Source: Phascolarctos cinereus
Lineage: Eukaryota; Chordata; Mammalia; Diprotodontia; Phascolarctidae
Assembly (NCBI RefSeq): GCF_002099425.1
Contig: NW_018344105.1
Span: forward strand, 2,331,001 to 2,395,000
DNA length: 64,000 nucleotides
Reading direction: 5' to 3'
This document shows, piece after piece, positions 56,516-64,000 of the stretch (position 1 is its first letter; the number at the start of each line of letters is the position of its first letter). The notes beneath the pieces are model-generated. The model worked only from the letters and a program-made list of their open reading frames with translations. It searched no databases and had not been told where the DNA came from. Both the position numbers and the translations under genes were made by a program.

Positions 56516-56929
56516 AGCTCTTTCCAAAGAATGAATGCCTGACAGAAGCCTTACAACTAGAGGATAAACAAGAAGAAATCTAGTGGCCGTCTTGCTCTCT
56601 CCATGTCTCTCTTCACCGGGTCTCTGCCTTTCTAGGCTTCTTGATGGCTCTAGACTGGGCCAGTTTCTTTGCGCCTGTCTCTGCCTCAAGAAAACAGGCT
56701 TTGCCACTAGCTGCTTTCTGGTTAACCTACAGGAAGGGAAAGTGCTTTCTGGAGTCTCCACACTGTGGAGGTAGATGGGCAAGGAGGCAGAGGAGGCTGA
56801 GCCCAGAGAGTGAGCCTTACCCTTAGCAAAGGAGAAAGGACTGACCACAATAAAGTCATCTGAGCCTCCCTTGCAGTTTCAACTGGTAAAGAGAACGGAG
56901 ACCAGGAAGCCTCTGCTTTCTCAATGGTC
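56516..56929. other. unique sequence, nothing recognised
   Basis: Open frames on both strands overlap here and have no domain. Confidence 0.4.
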
Positions 56930-57700
56930 CTCTCCTTGCTATTCCTTCAGTTTCTTCCTCCTAGCCCTGTCCTCCCTGACCTTCGACTCCCTCTTTCCCT
57001 CCTCCTTCAGCCATGTTCCCCTCCTCTTTCTACCCCACAGCCACCCATCCTAAGCCTCCTCTTCCCACTGCTCTTCTTCTTCCCACTTTGACCAGACTCC
57101 TCTTCCTTCTCCCAAAATGCCTGGTCCTTGTACCTCCCTTCCCCCACAAGCTTCACCCTGTTTCTCCTTCTTCCCTACCCCTGATCCTTTCAGCCCTTTT
57201 CCTCCTGTCTCAATCTGTCACTTTCTTCTCCTCATCCTCTTTCCCCTATAGCAGCCTTCCTCCAACCTCTCTTTCCATTCCCCTACAGCTTAGCACAGTG
57301 CCCAACACCTGGCATATGGTAGGCACTTAAAAATGTTCATTGACTCTACCTTTACCCCCTCTTTCTTTTTTTTCCCTTCCTCTTCAGCTCCTCCTCTGAT
57401 CCTCTTCTGATACATACTCATCTTTCTACCACCTCCTTCCTCTTCTTATCTCTCCTTCTCTCCACCTCCTCATTTACCCCTCCCTCTCCCTCTCTCCTTC
57501 CTCCCCTTCCTTTTTGTTTACCCCTGCTACCAACCCCCCCTTCTTCCTACTGCCCTTTTTCTTCTTCTGTCCCACTCTTTCCTCCTTCTTTTACCAAGCC
57601 CTCCTTTCCTTTCCTTTCACCTCCCAGATCTTCTCTTCCTCTTTCTCTCTTAGAATTCCTCCATTCAGGGCTCAGGTCTTCCCATCTTTTTTTCAAGCTC
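56930..57700. repeat. long polypyrimidine tract
   Basis: About 770 bp of the plus strand are dominated by C and T with no fixed repeat unit, interrupted by an L2/MIR end at about 57,288-57,345 ('cttagcacagtgcccaacacctggcatatggtagg'). Leu/Pro/Ser-rich open frames through it are artefacts of composition. Confidence 0.7.
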
Positions 57701-57756
57701 ACAATCCTGCCCTAACCATACAAAAGCAACTAAAGTCAGTGATACTGAGTCATCAG

Positions 57757-57998
57757 GGGCATCCGGGTGAGACAGTGTACAGAGCAGGGGACCTGGAGCC
57801 AGGAAGACCTGAGTCCACGTACCACTTCAGACACTTACTAGCTTTGTGACCCTGGGCAAGTCATTTAATCTCTGTTTGCCTCAGTTTCCTCCTCTGCAAA
57901 ATGAGAACGATAATAACAGCATTGTTGTGAGGATCAAATGATATGATATTTGTACAGCATTCAGTGCAGCGCCTGCCACATAGATGACTTTTCAATAC
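57757..57998 (+). repeat. marsupial tRNA-CORE SINE, near full length
   Basis: 'cagtgtacagagcaggggacctggagccaggaagacctgagtcc', 'ctttgtgaccctgggcaagtcatttaatctctgtttgcctcagtttcc' and 'cattgttgtgaggatcaaatgatatgatatttg'. Confidence 0.88.
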
Positions 57999-58029
57999 AG
58001 TGACAATTGTGGAGGACTTGCGTATTCTG

Positions 58030-58170
58030 TATCACAGTCAGCCTTTACAACCTCCTTGTGATGTAGATGATGGAAATATTATCATTTCCACTTTACGTAT
58101 GAGCAAATGTTAGTTTAGAAACATTAGGTGACTTGCCCAAGGTCAAACAGAAAGTAAGTAGTGGACTTGA
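58030..58170 (-). repeat. MIR, minus strand
   Basis: 'acaacctccttgtgatgtagatgatggaaatattatcatttcc' and 'aggtgacttgcccaaggtcaaacagaaagtaag'. Confidence 0.78.
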
Positions 58171-58242
58171 CCATATTTTAAAGAAGACAAGATAGATACA
58201 TTTATGTCAAATTTGTTTTCCAATTTCCATTAGGTTAAAACA

Positions 58243-58432
58243 AATATGGTACAGTGGAAGAAGTTAGGATTTGAAATCACAGGACCTGGGTTCCAAACCT
58301 GACATTATTACTTACTAGCTGTGTGGCCCTTTACAAATCACTGACCCTCTCTGGGCTTCAGTTTTCTCCTCTGTAATGGGGTTGGAGCTCTAAGGTTCTT
58401 TATAGCTTTAAATCTATGATCTCATGATCTTC
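58243..58432 (+). repeat. MIR/THER1-type SINE
   Basis: 'atggtacagtggaagaagttaggatttgaaatcacaggacctgggttcc', 'tactagctgtgtggccctttacaaatcac' and 'ggttggagctctaaggttctttatagc'. Confidence 0.8.
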
Positions 58433-59035
58433 CAACTCTCACATTCTTTCAGTAAATTCAATAACACCATATTGAATAGTAAAAGTAACAGACCTACATA
58501 TTACCTACAGGATTGACTATGATCAATTTCATTGAGTCTGCCAATCACTAGGAACATTCTTGAGGACTTCCTGAACTGAGGAAGCATGTGCTGAGGTTCA
58601 AGTTAAGGTGAGAAATTTAGGAATATTGCCTCTTTACAGGCATGCAATTTTAGAATGTGGGAAGTGCTACTTTCAAGGTAATAGTCCCTTTCCCCCCTTT
58701 ACTATTTAGCCTTTTAATGTCTTCTCAAATCCCCACAGATTCTTCTCTGTATTCCCCTTTCTCCTACCACTAGCATAGGCCCATCCTGAGGAAGACTGGC
58801 ATACAAGCTGCCATCTCAGCATCTTTTGAACCCTCTTGACTAATCCCATGCATTTTCTATCATACTCACTCTGTCCACCAGCTCTGTTGACAGGAGCCAT
58901 TTTGAGGCCAAAGGAGGAGGGGAAAATTAGAAGGGAAAATAATATCAACCTCAAATTTCTAAGAGAATGTCCCTTGTCGACCACAGAAATATCCATCTGG
59001 GATTGTCACCGTTTTGTTAAACCTTTATAAAGGTT

Positions 59036-59036
<1 letters not shown>
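58433..59036. other. unique sequence, nothing recognised
   Basis: No gene or repeat family is recognised. Opposite-strand frames overlap at 58,706-59,030. Confidence 0.4.

Positions 59037-59120
<84 letters not shown>
59037..59120. repeat. (TG)n(TA)n compound microsatellite
   Basis: About 50 bp of TG alternate into about 30 bp of TA. Alternating purine-pyrimidine throughout. Confidence 0.95.
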
Positions 59121-59123
<3 letters not shown>

Positions 59124-59289
59124 AGGTGTGTGTCTGCAAAATAACACTAGTAATACTTGTATTGCTCAGCTCAGAGTTGTGAGAAAGGGAAGAGAGTTAT
59201 TAGTATTATTTTAGTTCAGCTTGAGATTCCTATCTAGTTTAAACTTACAATAACAACAATCTTATTGTCCAAGTTCATTTAGACTAATC

Positions 59290-59565
59290 TATTGTTGGCA
59301 TAGGATGGTCCTGGCAATGTCAACTGACACCCTACTGTGGCAGGTCTCCATCTTTCAATCCTTTCTCCACTATCCCAGTCAGGTGGCTATCTTGCCTCTG
59401 CTTGAATACTTCTAGTATCAGAGAGCTCAGTATTTATCATGGCAGCTTATGCCATTGTTGGAGGAAAGTTCTCCATATGATGAGCTGAAACCTGACTCTC
59501 CTACCCCTTGGTCCAAACTCAGCACTGTCTAGTGATCATGAAGTTGTCTACCCCCTTCTAGCACT
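59290..59565 (+). repeat. CR1/L3 LINE 3' fragment
   Basis: 'tctgcttgaatacttctagtatcagagagctcag', 'ccattgttggaggaaagttctccatatgatgagctgaaacctg' and 'taccccttggtccaaactcagc' keep the CR1/L3 order seen also at 20,600-20,830. Confidence 0.72.
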
Positions 59566-59579
59566 AATTCTCTGATCCT

Positions 59580-59710
59580 ACAAAGGAAGAGACAAGGACT
59601 CAGAGAGGTTGTGACATATCCAAGATCACACAGCTAGTTGCTGATAGGGACATTTCTAGATACCAGGTCTTCTGGAGTTGAATTCTTTTTTCTCTTAGAC
59701 CATCCTGTCC
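59580..59710 (-). repeat. MIR, minus strand, fragment
   Basis: 'agacaaggactcagagaggttgtgacatatccaagatcacacagctagttgctgatagg'. Confidence 0.75.
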
Positions 59711-60169
59711 AAGCTAGGTTGTGTTCAAACATTTTCTTTTTTTTTTTTACTTTACTGTGGATCTGAATGAGATTGTTCAAATTGCCCCCCTCCCAATTCA
59801 CACAACTTTTGAATAATATTTAGTTTCTGATGGATACAATAGCATCAGTGCACTGAGTTCTGTGGCTTACCCTATGTATTTATGACCACTGAAGGTAAAA
59901 GAAAGCTGTCATTATTTTCCCCAACTTCTGGAATGTGTTCTAGATCACTTCCTGAATATGCATCTGCCTGCTCCACCAATGCCTCCAGTAGCTGTGAGCC
60001 CAGAGACTGTCCCATATTTGGTGAACACATTTATTTTAAAGCCTATTATGAAAGCAAATTTCCAAAAACTGTGATAAAGTAAATCTAGGCTTCTGTTAAT
60101 AGTCTTCTCACTGGAAAGCACTTCCCGAGACATTCAATGTCCCCAAAGGAGGCCATCTGGTCCACCAAT

Positions 60170-60308
60170 TAGAATTATAGTATTTTGTGGAAGGGACTTT
60201 AAAGGGTCTTAGACCCTCATTTTTCAGAGGAAGAAATGGAAGTTCAGAATCACCCAGGTAGTAAATGGCAGAACCATTGCACCAACCCATGTATTCAGAC
60301 TGTACCTG
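60170..60308 (-). repeat. THER1/MIR-type SINE, minus strand
   Basis: 'ttagaattatagtattttgtggaagggactttaaaggg', 'agaaatggaagttcagaatcacccaggtagtaaatgg' and 'accaacccatgtattcagac'. Confidence 0.7.
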
Positions 60309-61019
60309 TTTATACTTTGGCATTGTAGTGGGATGGATTGGGGACTAGAGCCAAGAGAAAAAAAAAAAGGACAGTACAAAACCCTGTGATTAATTTCCCA
60401 GGTAGAGCCACTCTTGCCTAAATGGAATTATTCTACCAATTTATTAGTTAGCAAAATGTGGTCGGCATTCTACTTCTTGCCACAGATTGGTATTTACTGC
60501 TCTTCTCAGAGAGCTCGGAGAACTTTCTAGAACAATCCTCCCCCTGCCTAGCTCACAGGACTGTAGTCTTCCATCAGAATCAAATAAAAGAACAGATGTG
60601 AAAATTTGAAGCGCTCACCCACCTCACACGATTGTCTGGACCAAAGTCCTCAATGTTTCATAAGTTTAGATTAGAGGTAGCCCCCAACATGCTCAGAGTG
60701 TGGTATTCAAGAAGTCGGACGTAATTCGTAATTCTTCGGGGCTGGGGCGTCACCCTAGCTTGTATACCTCCAGGCACACCAGCTAATCAAAGAAACTTAG
60801 CTCTACCCTTTCCAATGAGGATCATACTTTAGAAGGTCACAATTTTAAGGGGAGGGGGGGGAGGCCCTGAGGAGATACCTAGTCTGAACCCTTCATTCTA
60901 CAGATGCACAGAGATACCAAAGCTCAGAGCCCGCAGAGGAACCTATGTCCTCGGTGGTCACCTGAGGAGCAAGCGCATTTTCCACTGCCACCCAAGGGCA
61001 GAGCTGAGTGCGGGGGAAT
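60309..61019. other. unique sequence before the CpG island
   Basis: No coding or transposon content is recognised, apart from a possible MIR scrap at about 60,860-60,935. Confidence 0.4.
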
Positions 61020-61830
61020 TTGCTTACGCTGTTCACCCCCTGAGCCTGCAAGGTGCAGGTGAAAAGGGGGCACCCCCGAGCCCGCTGTAGGGAGGTCTGC
61101 TTTCCTGGAAGACGTGAGGGAGAGCCCTGGCTCAGCTGTTAGTGCTATGATGAATGGCCGGTTGGAAGCATAATCCCTTATTCTTTGTGGGTGCTTTACG
61201 GTTTCCCGAGCTCTTTCCGAGCCGCGCTCTCATTTCATTCTACGCAATTCACAGGCTGGGAATGAAAGAGAGCGAGAGCCCCCGGCTAGGGCCGAGGCTG
61301 TGGGTGGCCCGGGAGGCTGCTGCCCTCCTGACGTGCGTGCGAGCCAATGCGGTAGGGCCAGAGACGGTTGCGTCACGAGGGACCTCGCAAAAGAATGTCT
61401 TATGGGCGAGCAACGGCCAAGGTCACTGGTCCTGACGACCAGGCTCGCGAGCACCTGGGCAGCCTCTTCCTGCCTCACAGCTGCGTGCATGGGGCTCCCT
61501 CCCGGGCCGGGGCACCGGCCAGCTCGAAAAATCGTTTGTTTGTCCGTTCTCTCCGAAAGCGAAGCCGCGGCTCCCTACCCCCAGCCTGGCCTTGGGGGCA
61601 GCCTGGAAGACCCCCGAGAAGGCTCCCTTGCTAGGGCATTGCCGTCGGAACCCCGAGCTTGGGCGCCGTGGCCTGCCGTCCAACCTGTGAGTGCTGGCGG
61701 GGAAACCCAAGCGACCTGCTGCTCTAACACGGAGTGACTTCTAGCTATGTGACCCCGGGGAAATGAAAACCTTCCCGAGGCCCAGAGCCTGGGCTTCCTT
61801 CTCGGCGGGAGTGGGAAGAGAAGCTTAACA
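61020..61830. promoter_or_regulatory. CpG island, possible promoter
   Basis: By eye I count more than 50 CpG in about 800 bp, at high G+C, against a CpG-poor background. Densest parts are 61,200-61,440 and 61,500-61,690. A donor-like GTGAGT occurs at 61,687-61,692 (plus strand). Open frames on both strands overlap (plus 61,300-61,737; minus 61,423-61,710), and none has a known domain, so coding is not claimed. The island most likely marks a transcription start of an unseen gene or noncoding RNA. Confidence 0.6.
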
Positions 61831-62194
61831 GTATCAACCTACTCGTTGTTTTGTTGTGTGTGGCACCTGCATGTAGGCGGGTGCTTTAGCAACCTTAAAG
61901 CACTCCAGGTACACTCTCAGGGATTCCTCCAGACCTGCAACAGGCAGAGATCTCAGATCTCAGCTAATTAATCGCGGGCTGCTTGCTGTTCAAGCATTGG
62001 CAAAGACATGATCCCGTTTGCCTCGTAATTCCTGATTAGTCCCTTTTAAATCTCAACCCAGACCTCAAAAATGAACTCTCCCTTGGTCGGGAAGGGGGAG
62101 GAGATAGCTTTTCCATATATCCCTGTTGTTAGCGCTCTCCCCCTCGTCCATGTTCCTCGTAATTACTTATGAATCTGCAGTCTCCCCCCCAACA
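61831..62194. promoter_or_regulatory. candidate conserved regulatory element beside the CpG island
   Basis: Repeat-free, with homeodomain cores 'agctaattaatcgcgg', 'cgtaattcctgattag' and 'cgtaattacttatg' set within CpG-bearing sequence. Function is inferred from look and position only. Confidence 0.35.
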
Positions 62195-62282
62195 GAGTGG
62201 AAGCTTCTTGAGGGATTTGATTTTTATCTTTTTATGGCCTAGCACAGTGTCTACAAAGCAGATGTGGGATAAATGTAGAACT
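62195..62282 (+). repeat. L2/MIR 3' end fragment
   Basis: 'gtggaagcttcttgagggatttgat...atggcctagcacagtgtctacaaagcag' is a decayed L2-type end. Confidence 0.6.
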
Positions 62283-62560
62283 GAGGTGGGGAAAAGGGAA
62301 GGGATGTTATAACAGGCCAGGGGGAAAGGAGAAAGAAGAGAAGAGAAGGGAGAAGACCAGGAGAGGGGAAGGGGAAGAAAGAGAAAGGGGGGGGGAGAGA
62401 AGAGGAGAGGTTGAGGGGAAAGTAGAAGATAAAGAAGAGAAGGGAATGGAAAGAGATGATGAAGAGGGGAGGGTAGAGAGAAGACCAGAGGAAGGAGAGG
62501 AGGGGAGAAATAATGGGGAGGGGACAGGAACAGAGGGGAGACAGAAGAGGAGAGAATGTT
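62283..62560. repeat. purine-rich (GGGGA/GAA) tract
   Basis: About 280 bp of nearly pure A/G on the plus strand; frames on both strands are artefacts. Confidence 0.8.
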
Positions 62561-62944
62561 GGCTGAATAGAAATTTCCCCTTCAAACCAACACCTAAACA
62601 TTACAATTCAGAAAATAAATGGGTTCCTGCTGGAAATATAACCCTCTGGCTCCTAAAAAATCTCCCAAATTCCTTTTCACCATCAGAAATGGAACTCTTT
62701 GGTGGCTGATGCTTTCAGTTTAAGTCTCTGAAATATGTTCAGTGCTACATCACTAGTTGGTAATTAAAAACCAAGGCAAAAGAAAGCCCCAGAATCCAGC
62801 TCTACCAACACATGCTAGCTCAGATCTGAGCAGACCCTCAGCCACTGAGCTACTGGACAACATCATTTCGAACTGTCAAATGTGAATCCAAGCTATTTGA
62901 CCTTAGCTGAGCCCACCCAGTGTTACCTTTTATTCATTTCTTGT
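62561..62944. other. unique sequence, nothing recognised
   Basis: No gene or repeat family is recognised. Confidence 0.4.
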
Positions 62945-63128
62945 TGACTAGCAATCTCACACTGGATTTGGAGAACCTAAGTTGCAGTCCTGGTTCTGCT
63001 GCTAACTATCTGTGTGACTTTGGGCAGTTTACTTTCCTTTTATGGGCCTAAGGTTCCTTGTCTGTAAAATGAGAAGATTGGACTCAATTGCCTGTAAGGT
63101 CCTTTGCATGACTTTCAATTCTATTATC
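62945..63128 (+). repeat. MIR/THER1-type SINE
   Basis: 'actggatttggagaacctaagttgcagtcctgg', 'tctgtgtgactttgggcagtttactttcc' and 'ttggactcaattgcctgtaaggtcc'. Confidence 0.75.
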
Positions 63129-63990
63129 CTCTTATCATAGTACTAGCCTCCCATCCAGCCCAGTCCAATTACCCACACTACCTCTAGGCTCTCCTTTTTC
63201 TAATCTAGAACTAATTCCACAGCTTCCAGTTCTGACCAAATCACTCCCCTACTTAAAAACCAATTGTTCCCTCAGTAGAAGACAAAATCTGGCATTCAAC
63301 CCCTCTATAATCTGCCTTCAACATACCTTTCCTGCCTTATCGAGTATTACTTCCCTTCACACACTGTAAGTTCCAGCCAAATCAGACTCTACCTTTTTAG
63401 TCTGCTCATGAGGAAGATGAAGGGTTTGGTCTACATGGCCAATCTTTAAGTACTAAGTAATAGTAATCTGTGATCTGCCCCTGGACTTTCAAGGCTCCGT
63501 GCTTTTTTTGCACATTCTCTTTCAATAGTCCCCCCTCATACCTTTGCCAACAGAAAGCAGGCAGAATTAGAAGGTAACCTTTTCTTAGCACTCATTCAAC
63601 AATTCAATTCGATTCCACAAACATTTATGAAGTGACTACTATGTGTAATGCACTATCCTGAAACAAAAAAGGATCCTATTTCTTAATCGTTTGTATCCCT
63701 GGAATTTCCTCACATATTAGTATGTTAAAACTCTACCCATCCTTCCAGGCCTATCTTCAAAGCTGCCTTCTCTATGAGGTCTTCCCCAAGCTCTGTAACT
63801 CCTCTAAATTTCCATAGCCCTCTAGACTTCTTTCATGGCAGATCTATACTGCCCTGAATGAAAGGGGTTTCTAGACACTGGCTTTTATGAGGGCAGGAAA
63901 GGTCTTAGTCATCTTTTTGTGCTCAACAGCAACTATCACGCCTCCTTGTGTATAACAAGTACTCAATATATTTTACGTGAAGTAATTAAG
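63129..63990 (+). mobile_element. L2 LINE 3' region, interrupted
   Basis: 'aaatcactcccctacttaaaaaccaattgttccctc', 'caaaatctggcattcaacccctctataatctgcc' and 'ccttccaggcctatcttcaaagctgccttctctatgaggtcttccccaag' run in L2 order to the 3' end 'gtgctcaacagcaactatc...caagtactcaatata'. A MIR-like piece (about 63,405-63,460) and an old repeat ('aaacatttatgaagtgactactatgtg', about 63,622-63,660) lie inside. Confidence 0.75.
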
Positions 63991-64000
63991 GACTTAACTT

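Noticed and set aside
61300-61737. 145-residue open frame in the CpG island
   Set aside because: Long frames are expected in GC-rich DNA; a minus-strand frame overlaps it and neither has a known motif.
62251-62601. Ser/Pro/Leu-rich minus-strand open frame
   Set aside because: Translation of the purine-rich tract at 62,283-62,560.
1-64000. CRISPR arrays, operons or bacterial genes
   Set aside because: The repeats are interspersed SINE/LINE/hAT copies with target duplications; there are no regularly spaced direct repeats and no prokaryotic gene structure.
1-64000. Retrovirus-like or other capsid/envelope-bearing elements
   Set aside because: I saw no paired long terminal repeats and no gag, pol or env wording that I could support.

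Overview
The window looks like marsupial (metatherian) nuclear DNA, and the SINE types suggest an Australian lineage, though I cannot name the species. The basis is the repeat set: many copies of tRNA-headed CORE/MIR-type SINEs with marsupial wording ('ctgggcaagtcacttaa', 'aactcaggtcttcctgac'), THER1/MIR relics, one MAR1-like SINE with an RTE-type end, marsupial-type L1 3' ends, RTE (BovB-like) LINE pieces, a long L2, CR1/L3 scraps and hAT-type non-autonomous DNA elements. I see no retrovirus-like element that I can support, no CRISPR array and no bacterial feature.

Only one protein-coding gene is clear. At 27,696-28,193 (+) there is an unbroken, intronless 165-codon copy of mitochondrial thioredoxin (TXN2), with WCGPC active site, targeting peptide, 3' UTR and AATAAA signal. 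The family gene normally has introns, so this is a processed retrocopy whose reading frame has stayed open. A CpG-rich stretch with two inverted CCAAT boxes lies directly upstream.

Layout. 1-15.6 kb: sparse old SINE/MIR copies, two RTE fragments (5.8 and 12.5 kb), an L2 fragment (11 kb) and otherwise unique sequence. 15.6-18.2 kb: a long minus-strand L2 with endonuclease and reverse-transcriptase regions, itself hit by a palindromic hAT element and a short L2/MIR tail. 19.4-23.7 kb: a second hAT family, CR1/L3, a SINE, L1 ORF2 and a minus-strand RTE endonuclease region. 24.2-25.7 kb: an unexplained divergent inverted duplication with arms of about 340 bp. 26.2-27.0 kb: a 5'-truncated L1 with a perfect 15-bp target duplication. 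27.3-28.7 kb: the TXN2 retrogene. 28.7-46 kb: scattered SINE/MIR/hAT copies in unique sequence. 46-63 kb: repeat-poor blocks that look like candidate conserved regulatory DNA (TAAT-rich and CpG-bearing), a CpG island at about 61.0-61.8 kb, long pyrimidine or purine tracts, and several nested SINE insertions. Apart from the TXN2 copy and the possible CpG-island promoter, the window reads as intergenic or intronic DNA.

Repeat names are by recognition of diagnostic wording, not by a library search. Family-level assignments of MIR/THER1/WSINE-type copies are therefore approximate, and boundaries are good to about 10-30 bp unless a target duplication is quoted.
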